This document shows positions 19,825 to 29,118 of a stretch of DNA of 53,722 nucleotides, piece by piece. A program made the translations under genes and the position numbers. The notes below the pieces were generated by a model. The model searched no databases and was not told where the DNA came from. It saw only the letters and a program-made list of their open reading frames with translations. Positions within the stretch are counted from its first letter, which is position 1. Every line of letters starts with the position of its first letter. This DNA is from Trichormus sp. NMC-1 (GTDB lineage Bacteria > Cyanobacteriota > Cyanobacteriia > Cyanobacteriales > Nostocaceae), in the NCBI RefSeq assembly GCF_001858025.1, contig NZ_LZQD01000002.1, positions 1,796 to 55,517 on the forward strand, written 5' to 3'.

Positions 19825-19844
19825 ACTAAACTAGTCCGTTTAGT
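19825..19844. promoter_or_regulatory. Operator-like inverted repeat 1 for the TetR protein
   Basis: The arms ACTAAAC and GTTTAGT flank 6 bp. The arms are identical to those of the second site 13 bp downstream, which argues for a specific dimer-binding site. It lies 57 bp upstream of the tetR ATG. Confidence 0.6.
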
Positions 19845-19856
19845 TTACATTTTAAG

Positions 19857-19871
19857 ACTAAACGGTTTAGT
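19857..19871. promoter_or_regulatory. Operator-like palindrome 2 for the TetR protein
   Basis: ACTAAAC-G-GTTTAGT is a perfect 15-bp palindrome with one central base, a usual shape for TetR-family operators. It lies between the tetR start and the repeat block before devB, so it could control both directions. Confidence 0.65.
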
Positions 19872-19961
19872 TTAAACATGACTTCAAACTTTTAATCTTC
19901 CCATCAAGACTGGTTCTTAGAGTTTTAAGTTACGGTACAACGGACAGAAAACTTTGAAGAA

Positions 19962-20160
19962 GACACGGTGAAAGAGGGACACGGGGACACGGAGACACGG
20001 AGACACGGTGAAAGAGGGACACGGGGACACGGAGACACGGAGACACGGTGAAAGAGGGACACGGGGACACGGAGACACGGAGACACGGTGAAAGAGGGAC
20101 ACGGGGACACGGAGACACGGAGACACGGTGAAAGAGGGACACGGGGACACGGGGACGCGG
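19962..20160. repeat. 40-bp minisatellite, five copies
   Basis: The key word GTGAAAGAGGGACACGGGG recurs every 40 bp (19968, 20008, 20048, 20088, 20128), with GGACACGGAGACACGGAGAC between. Three frames are open on the minus strand because the unit lacks stops. These are not genes. Confidence 0.93.
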
Positions 20161-20289
20161 GGATAAGTCAAGAGTAAAGAGACACGGAGATATGGGAAAA
20201 GAGTTGACTCTCAGAAGACAATCTTTCTTTCTCACCGCGTCCTCTTCTACCGCGTCACCGCGTCTCCCCCTCACCGCGTCCTCTTCGGT
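20135..20289 (+). repeat. Dispersed repeat family, copy 1
   Basis: Shares with copies at 23338-23485 and 25177-25336 a core GACACGGAGATATGGGAAAA followed by GAGTTGA(C/T)TCTCAGAAGAC and CTTTCTTTCTCACCGCGTC. The ends are GACACGGGG-type and CCGCGTC-type short iterations. It lies between tetR and devB, overlapping the end of the 40-bp array. Confidence 0.85.
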
Positions 20290-20407
20290 CAGAGTGTTAA
20301 AAATCTACAGTTGAATTTGCTCATATTGCTTTCCTCTACATTTACAGCCGTGGACAGGATGGTTAGGACATCAATTGATAATGAAACTCTCACTACAAAA
20401 GGGTTTT

Positions 20408-20883
<476 letters not shown>

Positions 20884-20933
20884 CTATACATTTTCAACAA
20901 ACGAATTTTGAATCGCTTCAAAGGTCTGCTATT

Positions 20934-22127
20934 GTGCAAAACCCCAAGCTACAAGGTTCATTATCTTCTCAGTCTATTATTTGGTTACTGATTACTATAT
21001 CTACAATTGCATCATTAACTGTGATCAGCGCCAGTATTTTTACTGTTCTACGACTGCGGGAGACAGCCCAAAAAGCAATAGCACCCGTGGTGATCATGCC
21101 GGAAATAAAAACAGTTACAGCCCTAGGAAGAATTGAACCGCAAGGAAAAGTAATTAAACTTTCTGCTGCTGTATCTGGTGAGGGAAGTCGGGTAGAAAAG
21201 TTACTGGTGCAAGAAGGAGATAGTGTAAAAGCAGGTCAAGTAATAGCCATTTTAGAAAATCGCGATCGCTTGCAAGCAGCATTACAAGAAGCCCAAGAAG
21301 AAGTCAAAGTAGCCAAAGCTAACTTGTCCCGCATTCAAGCTGGTGCAAAAAATGGGGAAATTGACACCCAAAAAGCCATAATTGCTCGCATAGTAGCAGA
21401 ACGCCAAGGTGATCTTGATACCCAAACAGCCACCATTGACCGCTTAGAAGCAGAATTAATCAATGCTCAAGCAGAAGACAAACGTTATCAGCAACTCTAT
21501 ACAGAAGGGGCAATTTCTGCCTCCCAACGGGACAGTAAACGTTTAACCGTAAAAACTGGCCAAAAAACTTTGCAAGCAGCACTTGCTTCTTTAAATCGTA
21601 TCCAGTTAACTGGACAGCAACGACTGAAAGAAGCCACCGCAACTCTAGATCAAATTTCCGAAGTACGCCCAGTGGATTTGGTAGCAGCTAAAGCCGAAAT
21701 TAGTCGTGCTGAAGCTACAGTAAAAAAGGCAACAGCTAATCTCCAACAAGCTTACGTGCAATCACCCCAAAATGGCCGAGTATTTGAAATCCATACCCGT
21801 CCAGGAGAATTAATCTCAAATGATGGAATTGTCGATATTGGACAAACTAACCAAATGTACGCAGTTGCCGAAGTCTACGAAAGCGATATTAGCAAAGTGC
21901 ATTCAGGGCAACAAGTGCGGGTATTTGGTGATGTCCTACCTGTGGAATTACAGGGAACAGTTGAGCGGATAGGCTTGCAAGTACAGCGGCAAAATGCGAT
22001 TAATACTGATCCCTCTACCAATATTGATAACAGAATTGTCAAAGTTCATATCCGACTAGATCCAACTTCCAGTCAGAAAGCCGCCAACTTAACCAATATG
22101 CAAGTCAAAGTAGTCATCGAAATTTAA
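20934..22127 (+). CDS. devB: DevB-type membrane fusion protein of an ABC exporter
   Basis: The 397-residue HlyD-family periplasmic adaptor has one N-terminal membrane segment (about 14-38). The first half of a lipoyl-like domain (GEGSRVEKLLVQEGDSVKAG, near 83-102) is followed by a long coiled-coil hairpin (about 115-265), the second lipoyl half (AYVQSPQNGRVFEIHTRPGE) and a beta-barrel domain. DevB proteins join a DevC permease and DevA ATPase to TolC. In heterocyst-formers the DevBCA exporter carries envelope glycolipids, and paralogues have other substrates. The start is GTG 20934, with AAAGG about 9 bp upstream. devC follows after 10 bp. Assignment to a specific paralogue is not possible. 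Confidence 0.88.
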   Translation: MQNPKLQGSLSSQSIIWLLITISTIASLTVISASIFTVLRLRETAQKAIAPVVIMPEIKTVTALGRIEPQGKVIKLSAAVSGEGSRVEKLLVQEGDSVKAGQVIAILENRDRLQAALQEAQEEVKVAKANLSRIQAGAKNGEIDTQKAIIARIVAERQGDLDTQTATIDRLEAELINAQAEDKRYQQLYTEGAISASQRDSKRLTVKTGQKTLQAALASLNRIQLTGQQRLKEATATLDQISEVRPVDLVAAKAEISRAEATVKKATANLQQAYVQSPQNGRVFEIHTRPGELISNDGIVDIGQTNQMYAVAEVYESDISKVHSGQQVRVFGDVLPVELQGTVERIGLQVQRQNAINTDPSTNIDNRIVKVHIRLDPTSSQKAANLTNMQVKVVIEI

Positions 22128-22137
22128 AAAGTAATTT

Positions 22138-23313
22138 ATGATTGGCATACTCCAACAACTGCGACGACGGACACCTCTGGGGTGGTTCCAACTAAGTCAT
22201 GAAAAAAGTCGCTTGCTGGTAGCATTATCAGGTATTGCTTTTGCTGATGTGCTAATGTTCATGCAGCTTGGCTTTCAAACTGCACTGTATGACAGCAATA
22301 CTAGACTGCATCGTAGCTTACAAGCCGACATTATTTTAACTAGTCCCCAAACTCGTAACCTGCAAAGTATGTCTACCTTTTCTCGAAGACGACTATACCA
22401 AGCAATGGATATACCAGGGGTTGAATCAGCAGAAGCAATGTATTTCAATGTCATCACCTGGAAGAATCCCCAAACTCGTAGAGAGACAGCAGTGTTAGCA
22501 ATCGGCTTTAATCCCAATAAGCCAGCTTTTGATTTACCGGAAGTCAATCAACAATTACAGTCTATTAAACTGCCAGATACAGTTCTATTTGACCGAGGTG
22601 CAAGAGGAGATTATCAACAAGCGATCGCACAAATTGATCAAGGTAAAATGGTTACTACCGAAATCGACGGTCGGACAATCACTGTTAGTGGTTTATTTAA
22701 AATTGGTGCTTCCTTTGGAACTGATGGTAGTTTGATTACTAGCGATCAGAATTTATTGAGGCTAGTTCCCAACCGCCCAGCAAGTAGTGTTAGTCTCGGT
22801 TTAGTGAAGATAAAACCAGGCTACGACTCGCAAAAAGTAGCCGCAAACTTGAGACTTTACCTGAAAGATGATATCAGAGTGCTGACTCATGCGGAATTTA
22901 TTGAATTTGAGAATAACTTTTGGCGAACTAACTCCCCTATCGGCTTTATTTTCAGCTTAGGTGTTTCCATGGGGTTTGTGGTTGGGGTGATTATTGTCTA
23001 TCAAGTCCTTTTTACCGATGTTAATGCCCATTTGCGAGAATATGCGACTTTAAAAGCTATTGGTTATCCTAATTACTATTTATTAACTGTGATATTTGAA
23101 GAAGCGCTGATTTTGGCTCTATTGGGGTTTATGCCAGGGTTAGCAGTGTCCTTGGGGCTTTATCAATTGACCCGCAAAGCTACAAATTTACCCATGTATA
23201 TGACCATACTTCGCGCCTTACAGGTGTTAGTATTGACGATTATTATGTGTACAATTTCCGGAGCGATCGCTACTCGCAAACTTCAAGCTGCTGACCCTGC
23301 GGATATGTTTTAA
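22138..23313 (+). CDS. devC: DevC-type ABC exporter permease
   Basis: The 391-residue permease has the MacB/FtsX layout: one membrane helix (about 25-47), a large periplasmic domain (about 50-265), then three C-terminal helices (about 270-300, 318-345, 355-380). The sequence follows the DevC family closely (RRRTPLGWFQLSHEKSRLL at the N-terminus, ATRKLQAADPADMF at the end). It is 10 bp from devB and surely co-transcribed. The ATPase gene devA, normally third in the operon, is missing. A dispersed repeat starts 24 bp after the stop, and the next gene is an M23 peptidase. The exporter must use an ATPase encoded elsewhere or be non-functional. Confidence 0.92.
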   Translation: MIGILQQLRRRTPLGWFQLSHEKSRLLVALSGIAFADVLMFMQLGFQTALYDSNTRLHRSLQADIILTSPQTRNLQSMSTFSRRRLYQAMDIPGVESAEAMYFNVITWKNPQTRRETAVLAIGFNPNKPAFDLPEVNQQLQSIKLPDTVLFDRGARGDYQQAIAQIDQGKMVTTEIDGRTITVSGLFKIGASFGTDGSLITSDQNLLRLVPNRPASSVSLGLVKIKPGYDSQKVAANLRLYLKDDIRVLTHAEFIEFENNFWRTNSPIGFIFSLGVSMGFVVGVIIVYQVLFTDVNAHLREYATLKAIGYPNYYLLTVIFEEALILALLGFMPGLAVSLGLYQLTRKATNLPMYMTILRALQVLVLTIIMCTISGAIATRKLQAADPADMF

Positions 23314-23337
23314 GAAACAGTACTGAGTATAGGAATT

Positions 23338-23485
23338 GAAGAAGACACGGGGACACGGGGACACGGGGACACGGGGTCAAGGGTAAAGAGACACGGAGAT
23401 ATGGGAAAAGAGTTGATTCTCAGAAGACAATCTTTCTTTCTCACCGCGTCACCGCGTCTCCCACTCTCCGAGTCCTCTTCGGACA
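23338..23485 (+). repeat. Dispersed repeat family, copy 2
   Basis: Same core as at 20135-20289, in direct orientation, starting right after devC where devA would be expected. Recombination between copies 1 and 2 would delete devBC. An earlier event at this repeat may have removed devA. The remainder of the gap (23486-23580) shows a short open tail but no recognisable gene. Confidence 0.85.
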
Positions 23486-23580
23486 ACATCAAGCTGATTT
23501 TTTTGAGCAAGCGGCGGAAACAGTAGCGGGAATAAGTTAGTCTGTTGAGGAACAGCAGCAACAGATTTTTTCATAACTCT

Positions 23581-24501
23581 ATGACTATAAAAGCTCACCC
23601 TATCAATCCGCAGAATTGGTTGCAGAGTGTTAGCATCACCAACCGCGCAAACAAGATTTTAATGGGAATAGTTGCGGCTGTCCCTATTGCTTTAGCATTA
23701 CCCGCAGAGGCCTTACAAGTACAGGTAACACCCACCAATCCTCAATTGGGAGACACACTGTCAGTAGTAATTAATGTAGATAGTCAAGAAAATACTAGCA
23801 ATCCCACGGTGACAGTTGGCGAGAAAAGATATCCAGCATTTGAAATTGCTCCTAATAAATACCGTTCTTTGATTCCCACAACTCCACTAGAGAAACCTGG
23901 AGTCAGAACATTAAAAGTGTTCGGGGATGGTCAGGAGAGAAACCTAGCTGTGCAAGTGCGCGATCGCAAATTTCCTATCCAACGAATTAATTTACCCCCT
24001 GGAAAAGCGGGAGTAAAAGCCACAGAACTTGAACTAAAACGCGTAGCTGCCTTCAAAGCCCTACAAACACCGCAAAAATACTGGAATGGTATCTTCCGCA
24101 AACCAAATGCTGGCAGGATGACGACAACCTATGGTGTACGTCGCTACTATAATGGTAAATTTGCCAATAATTACTACCATCGTGGTCTTGACTACGCTGG
24201 AGCAGCGGGTTCAGCCGTAATTGCCCCCGCTAATGGGCAAGTTGCATTGGTAGGTAAAGTAACCGAAGGGTTCCGAGTTCACGGTAACATAGTTGGCCTT
24301 GACCACGGTCAAGGAGTAACTAGCCTTTATATGCATCTTAGTCGCATTAATGTTAAAGAAGGCGATTTTGTGAAAGCCGGTCAAGTAATTGGCACAGTAG
24401 GTTCAACAGGTGCTTCTACTGGGCCACACCTGCACTGGGGTCTATATGTCAATGGACAATCTATTGACCCAAAACCCTGGCTGATCAAGGTGATTGATTA
24501 A
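23581..24501 (+). CDS. M23 family metallopeptidase (LytM-like)
   Basis: A 306-residue exported protein with a signal or anchor segment (hydrophobic about 27-45, ending LPAEALQ), an N-terminal beta domain (about 50-150) and a C-terminal LytM/M23 domain (about 190-300). The zinc ligands are present: HRGLD (His and Asp), and HLHWG, with the structural MHLS motif. It should cleave peptidoglycan cross-links in the periplasm. I choose ATG 23581 rather than TTG 23545, which would add a 12-residue tail without a ribosome site. The gene lies 268 bp after devC, across a repeat, and 78 bp before comFB, so co-transcription with comFB is possible. Confidence 0.9.
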   Translation: MTIKAHPINPQNWLQSVSITNRANKILMGIVAAVPIALALPAEALQVQVTPTNPQLGDTLSVVINVDSQENTSNPTVTVGEKRYPAFEIAPNKYRSLIPTTPLEKPGVRTLKVFGDGQERNLAVQVRDRKFPIQRINLPPGKAGVKATELELKRVAAFKALQTPQKYWNGIFRKPNAGRMTTTYGVRRYYNGKFANNYYHRGLDYAGAAGSAVIAPANGQVALVGKVTEGFRVHGNIVGLDHGQGVTSLYMHLSRINVKEGDFVKAGQVIGTVGSTGASTGPHLHWGLYVNGQSIDPKPWLIKVID

Positions 24502-24578
24502 TAAGGACAGAGTAAATCAGTGATAACTGGCTGTGGTTACTACTTTACCTACCTGGCTTAAATTAAATGGTGAGAGTT

Positions 24579-25124
24579 ATGAGTATTGAAAAAATTGTCG
24601 AACAAGCTCTCCAGGATGGTTATCTAACACCAGCTATGGAAGCAGAAGTGGGGCGAATCTGTGATAATGCGTCAGATCTCTCCATTGAAGAGTACATGGC
24701 ACTGGATCGACTCATGGGTTCATTGTTGACTGGTGAGGTAATAGCAGTACCTCGCAAACAATTTATTAACGTGATGGAAGAGTTGGTACTGACGGAGGTA
24801 ATCGCTAAAGTAGCAGAAATTGAAGCGACCTGTGAAAGCTCTCTAGATGTTGGGGACATCACTGCTTATGCTCTCAATCGTCTTCCACCCTTGTATGCTA
24901 CTACAGAAGAAGGCGCAAACTACCAACGCAACCGCGCCAAAACAGAACTTGAGGAATTGATTTCTCAGCAAGTCGGCGAGGCGATTGATCGCTACTTAGA
25001 TCAGCCTAAGTTCTTCCCAGAACGCCAAGCTTTAGGTAAAAATACTGGCAATGAAGTCCTGCGTCAAGTCAGTAGCTTACTCCAAGTCTACGCACATAAT
25101 TTTGAACAGAAATCACAATCTTAG
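24579..25124 (+). CDS. ComFB-family protein (c-di-nucleotide receptor, CdgR-like)
   Basis: The 181-residue protein contains a ComFB domain (about 60-125: NVMEELVLTEV, a cysteine in EATCESSLDVGDI, and ALNRLPPLYATT). In cyanobacteria such proteins (Anabaena CdgR, a Synechocystis homologue) were reported to bind cyclic dinucleotides and control cell size or motility. I infer a similar signalling role. ATG 24579 (MSIEKIVEQAL) follows GGTGAG with good spacing and is preferred over ATG 24567. Upstream is an M23 peptidase, an apt partner for a cell-size regulator, but the link is only positional. A tail of TAGTCAGTAG repeats follows the stop. Confidence 0.85.
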   Translation: MSIEKIVEQALQDGYLTPAMEAEVGRICDNASDLSIEEYMALDRLMGSLLTGEVIAVPRKQFINVMEELVLTEVIAKVAEIEATCESSLDVGDITAYALNRLPPLYATTEEGANYQRNRAKTELEELISQQVGEAIDRYLDQPKFFPERQALGKNTGNEVLRQVSSLLQVYAHNFEQKSQS

Positions 25125-25176
25125 TCATTAGTCAGTAGTCAGTAGTCAGCGTTAAAATTAACAACTGACCACTGAC

Positions 25177-25336
25177 CGAAGAGGACGCTCCAGAGTGGGA
25201 GACGCGGTAGAAGAGGACGCGGTGAGGGGGAGACGCGGTCTTCTGAGAGTCAACTCTTTTCCCATATCTCCGTGTCTCTTTACTCTTGACTTATCCCCGC
25301 GTCTCCGTGTCCCCGTGTCCCCGTGTCTTCTTCAAA
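25177..25336 (-). repeat. Dispersed repeat family, copy 3 (inverted)
   Basis: The same core as the copies at 20135 and 23338 but in the opposite orientation (CTTTTCCCATATCTCCGTGT). Together with copy 2 it brackets the M23-comFB pair, so recombination could invert that segment. The rest of the 25125-25458 gap shows only short TAGTCAG iterations. Confidence 0.85.
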
Positions 25337-25458
25337 ATCGACTCAATCTGCCTGATCCTCACCACAAATATTTACGCCGGCCTACTTATTGCGCCACGCT
25401 GCACAATGGGATTTTTGCAAAGATGCAGGAATCATAACTAATCAACCGGACATGACTT

Positions 25459-26283
25459 CTAATCACGTACTGATACCAGTGTACCTATACTTACCTGGCT
25501 GTATAACAACCGCACGTCAGCATTACGCATCCTTAAGCAACCATGAGACACGGCCGCTCCCAACAGGTCAGTATTAGGCGTGCCATGAAAGCCAATTTCA
25601 TTTCGTCCATCTGACCAAAAGCCAATCCATCTGTCTCCCAAAGGACTATTAGTACCGGCATCAAAGACTTCTCCAGTAATCGGGTGCCGCCAAATCGGAT
25701 GGTGTTCCATATGCATGACTTGAAAGTCACCTGTGGGCGTTTCCCAACCCGCCTTTCCTATGGCAACAGGATAACTAGCGATAACTTGATCATAGCGATA
25801 AACATAGACACGGCGATCGCTTAAATCAACTACCACTTGCGTCTTACTAGTCCCCAATCCCTGAACAGATTTTGCTTGAGCCACACCCGGAAATAAAAAG
25901 CTCTTGGGGCGATTTTCAGCCTTCCGATTCTGTCCTTCAGGTTCTGGAACCACCAGTTTTGTGTTTTTTGGCGTATCCGCAGCACTAGTTACATATTTTT
26001 TGCCTGTTGTCAACTTAGTATGAGGCTTTGCAGCAACCGAATTTGGTGCAGATTCAGGGACAGCTGCCCCTAAAGCAGTTTCCCCAATCCCAATCCCTTC
26101 TGAACGGCTTTGATTAGAGTAGGTTGGGGGAGAAGAATTTTGCTTCAATGTAGTGGATGCAGACTGATTCAACTGCCCTGTCGTTTTCATAATGTGCCAA
26201 TGGACAGCCAGAGACAAAATTGCTGTGCCAAAACATAGGAACATCACCATCCGCGCTACAGATTCATTTCTTGCCATTGCCAT
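25459..26283 (-). CDS. L,D-transpeptidase (YkuD family)
   Basis: The 274-residue protein has an N-terminal membrane anchor (about 8-28), a low-complexity Ser/Pro/Lys-rich linker (about 35-140) and a C-terminal YkuD domain (about 145-272). The active-site signature SHGCLRMRNAD contains the catalytic cysteine, and a conserved histidine occurs in GFHGT. It should form 3-3 cross-links or attach proteins to peptidoglycan in the periplasm. A 285-bp piece of its linker region (25863-26147) is duplicated in the same orientation at 28639-28923, inside a broken gene. ATG 26283 or ATG 26277 are both possible starts. Confidence 0.92.
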   Translation of the reverse strand: MAMARNESVARMVMFLCFGTAILSLAVHWHIMKTTGQLNQSASTTLKQNSSPPTYSNQSRSEGIGIGETALGAAVPESAPNSVAAKPHTKLTTGKKYVTSAADTPKNTKLVVPEPEGQNRKAENRPKSFLFPGVAQAKSVQGLGTSKTQVVVDLSDRRVYVYRYDQVIASYPVAIGKAGWETPTGDFQVMHMEHHPIWRHPITGEVFDAGTNSPLGDRWIGFWSDGRNEIGFHGTPNTDLLGAAVSHGCLRMRNADVRLLYSQVSIGTLVSVRD

Positions 26284-26805
26284 CGCCTATTGTTTATCCC
26301 TGACATATCTGGCTGACTGTACCAATTTGAGATTTGAGAAAAGCCGATTTGAGATTTTTTTAGCTGTGGCAGCCCTCGCAGTCATAACTATCATAGTTAC
26401 AACTACGTAATAAATCCAAAATCTTCATAGCCAGCAGATTCATTTGTAGTCACAAGCCAAAAATCCAAAATCCAAAATCCAAAATTCAATGACTAATTGA
26501 CTGCTTACTGCCAGCAATTAGCAAGAAATTGCTCAAAAATTATTAGTTTTCTCATTCATCTGCCAATACTTTCATAATTTATAGATGCTAGTTTTTGTCA
26601 AGCCCTTGTGGTCAGTTGTTAATCTGATTACCATCTTCCCTATTATGGGTACGTCTCCATAGGGTTTCCGATTAGCCTTGTTGATCTCCTCCTTACTGCC
26701 CTAGTCATCCTCCTTGTCTCCCTAGATAATACTGTTCGCTCATCTCCTAAAGAGTGTCTTTTCTTATATTTCTGTGTTCCGGTCATAAATCCGTCACCTG
26801 ACTCA
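26284..26805. other. Intergenic region between divergent ldt and sigG
   Basis: About 520 bp. It holds a short AAAATCC heptamer run (about 26457-26485) and otherwise unique sequence. The sigG promoter lies just beyond it at 26806. I found no matching promoter on the minus strand for ldt. Confidence 0.5.
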
Positions 26806-26833
26806 GGAACTTCTGACAAATTATCAGGTCTAA
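26806..26833 (+). promoter_or_regulatory. Sigma-E-type promoter of sigG
   Basis: GGAACTT (26806-26812), a 16-bp gap and TCTAA (26829-26833) reproduce the classical ECF sigma-E promoter pattern. It lies 33 bp before the sigG ATG. ECF genes are commonly autoregulated from such a site. Confidence 0.75.
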
Positions 26834-26865
26834 TAGAAAGGGATAATTTAAACCCAGTACGATCT

Positions 26866-27522
26866 ATGAGTCAGTCGATTACTGTATCCTGGTCAACTGT
26901 TGATGCAACTTATTCGGAAGCATCGGTGCCAGTTGACAAACTCTCAAATCACGATCTAATTTTGCGCTGTCAAGTAGGATTGCGTCCAGACCGTACTGCT
27001 TTTGCAGAACTATTACGCCGCTATCAGACTCAGGTCGATAGGGTTTTATATCATCTTGCTCCTGATTGGTCAGACCGAGCCGACTTGGCTCAAGAAGTTT
27101 GGATTCGTATTTATCGGAATATTAACCGATTACAAGAACCTGCTAAATTTCGCGGTTGGTTAAGCCGGATTGCCACTAACTTGTTTTACGACGAGTTGCG
27201 TAAACGCAAGCGGGTTGTTAGTCCCCTATCACTGGATGCTCCCCGCTCGTTAGAAGACGGAGAGATGGATTGGGAAATTGCTGGCGATACTCCAGGGCCT
27301 GAGGAAGAACTCACCACTAGAGAATTTTACGAACAACTGCGAGAAGCGATCGCTGATTTGCCAGAGGTGTTCCGTACTACTATTGTCCTCAGAGAAATTG
27401 AAGGGTTGGCATACGAAGAAATTGCCGAAATCACTGGAGTTTCTTTAGGAACTGTAAAGTCGAGAATAGCTAGAGCTAGATCCAGATTGCAAGCCCAGTT
27501 GCAAGTTTATCTAGATACCTAA
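26866..27522 (+). CDS. sigG: ECF RNA polymerase sigma factor, SigG type
   Basis: The 218-residue protein has region 2 (about 50-115: DLAQEVWIRIYRNI, FRGWLSRIATNLFYDELRKRKR) and region 4 (about 160-212: DLPEVFRTTIVLREIEGLAYEEIAEITG, then GTVKSRIARARSRL). Regions 1 and 3 are missing, which defines an ECF sigma. In cyanobacteria SigG is the widespread ECF factor located before an anti-sigma gene and linked to envelope stress, and the order here agrees. A near-perfect sigma-E promoter lies just upstream. The operon is bracketed by 285-bp direct repeats (25863-26147 and 28639-28923). Confidence 0.88.
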   Translation: MSQSITVSWSTVDATYSEASVPVDKLSNHDLILRCQVGLRPDRTAFAELLRRYQTQVDRVLYHLAPDWSDRADLAQEVWIRIYRNINRLQEPAKFRGWLSRIATNLFYDELRKRKRVVSPLSLDAPRSLEDGEMDWEIAGDTPGPEEELTTREFYEQLREAIADLPEVFRTTIVLREIEGLAYEEIAEITGVSLGTVKSRIARARSRLQAQLQVYLDT

Positions 27523-27678
27523 ATTTACAATACCTTTTCTCAGTTCAATGGCAGAATTTAAGAAATATTAAGAATTTCCGAAAAAAACCAATTTTATCTG
27601 CCATTTAGAGGCAAAATGCTTAAATTCTCAAACTCATCCGCTGTGTTTACCCGGACATGAATTGGTAAAAACGTTAAA

Positions 27679-28311
27679 ATGAATACTGATTCTCAGTTTT
27701 ATGACCGTTCCCACTCCCAACTTCCTCAGGATGTACCAGATGGAATGGCTAATCATACCAATGAATCAACGGGTGCTATGGATATAGAGAAGCGCGACAG
27801 CCTACGGCACAGCGAATCTGATCGCTTCGAGTTATTGAGTGCTTATCTCGATGGCGAGGTGACAGCAGTCGAACGCAGGCAAATAGAAGAATGGTTGGCA
27901 AATGATGCCTCCGTTAAATGCTTGTATGGGCGACTATTAAAGCTGAGGCAAGGCTTAAAAACTATACCAGTACCATGCCAACAATCCCCAGAAGCAACAT
28001 TCCAGCAAGTATGGACACGCTTGCACCGCCGTTCTCAGGCAGCTTGGATGATTGGTGGTGCAGCTGTGGCTGCTTGTTTCATCGGCACAATATCCGGTTT
28101 ATTGCCAGATACCGGATTGAAAATGCAACTGGCACAACAACAAATAAAACCAACTGTGGCAACCACACAACCAGCAGTTCCTGCTTCACCGCTGATGGTA
28201 GCCTTAAACAACCCAGTCATTGAAATTCCCAAAACAGCCGTAGCCTTCCCGAAAGCGCCAGTTAATCCAGCCCTAACTCAACCGGAAGACACCCAACAGG
28301 ATATTAACTAA
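27679..28311 (+). CDS. Membrane anti-sigma factor for SigG
   Basis: The 210-residue protein follows sigG after 157 bp. An N-terminal anti-sigma-like helical region (about 50-95: LLSAYLDGEVTAVERRQIEEWL) precedes one membrane helix (about 118-138: AWMIGGAAVAACFIGTISGLL) and a proline-rich periplasmic tail. The HxxxCxxC zinc motif of ZAS anti-sigma factors is absent, so redox or zinc control through that motif is unlikely. Regulated proteolysis would be the usual release mechanism. The last 70 residues are low complexity. Function is inferred mainly from position and topology. Confidence 0.78.
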   Translation: MNTDSQFYDRSHSQLPQDVPDGMANHTNESTGAMDIEKRDSLRHSESDRFELLSAYLDGEVTAVERRQIEEWLANDASVKCLYGRLLKLRQGLKTIPVPCQQSPEATFQQVWTRLHRRSQAAWMIGGAAVAACFIGTISGLLPDTGLKMQLAQQQIKPTVATTQPAVPASPLMVALNNPVIEIPKTAVAFPKAPVNPALTQPEDTQQDIN

Positions 28312-28458
28312 TTTAAACCTTGTCAGGTGAACTCTTCCAACAGCCATCAACTAGGCAGATACCGCCTAGCTGATAAATTTTTTCTGGAGTCATGAGATAA
28401 ACCCAAGCCGAACCCAAAGACAAGTTGGTTGGCTCAAAAGTCTTTATATATTGCCGAT

Positions 28459-28638
28459 CATCAAGGTTTTCTGAGATTTGTCGAGTCGGCTGGTAATCTT
28501 CTAAATCATCCAATTCTGTTAAAACCGTTGAGTTAGCAAAAGAGAGTAAATAACCGTGAACTTTACCTCCCCCTGTGTCATCGCTGGATATCCTCCAGGT
28601 AAAGCATATAAGTAGGTTAACAGAAAAATTTAAAGGTA
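28459..28638 (-). repeat. 180-bp direct repeat A, left copy
   Basis: Identical, as far as I can align it by eye, to 28939-29118 (offset 480). It encodes the GGCT segment around the frameshift. The left copy joins directly to the ldt fragment; the right copy joins to TGTGAAG. Confidence 0.93.
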
Positions 28639-28923
28639 GAACAGATTTTGCTTGAGCCACACCCGGAAATAAAAAGCTCTTGGGGCGATTTTCAGCCTTC
28701 CGATTCTGTCCTTCAGGTTCTGGAACCACCAGTTTTGTGTTTTTTGGCGTATCCGCAGCACTAGTTACATATTTTTTGCCTGTTGTCAACTTAGTATGAG
28801 GCTTTGCAGCAACCGAATTTGGTGCAGATTCAGGGACAGCTGCCCCTAAAGCAGTTTCCCCAATCCCAATCCCTTCTGAACGGCTTTGATTAGAGTAGGT
28901 TGGGGGAGAAGAATTTTGCTTCA
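28639..28923 (-). repeat. 285-bp copy of the ldt linker region
   Basis: Matches 25863-26147 at a constant offset of 2776 bp with no difference found by eye, in the same orientation. It is followed by AGCTCTCTTCCTGTT (28923-28937), which recurs at 29144-29158 after the second 180-bp repeat. Confidence 0.93.
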
Positions 28924-28938
28924 GCTCTCTTCCTGTTT

Positions 28939-29118
28939 CATCAAGGTTTTCTGAGATTTGTCGAGTCGGCTGGTAATCTTCTAAATCATCCAATTCTGTT
29001 AAAACCGTTGAGTTAGCAAAAGAGAGTAAATAACCGTGAACTTTACCTCCCCCTGTGTCATCGCTGGATATCCTCCAGGTAAAGCATATAAGTAGGTTAA
29101 CAGAAAAATTTAAAGGTA
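28939..29118 (-). repeat. 180-bp direct repeat A, right copy
   Basis: Second copy of 28459-28638. The pair flanks the ldt-derived insert plus a 15-bp spacer, a duplication-with-insertion structure. Confidence 0.93.

Noticed and set aside
19917-20274. Three overlapping minus-strand frames rich in SPCPRVP
   Set aside because: They are translations of the 40-bp minisatellite and dispersed repeat in three frames. All are open because the unit lacks stops.
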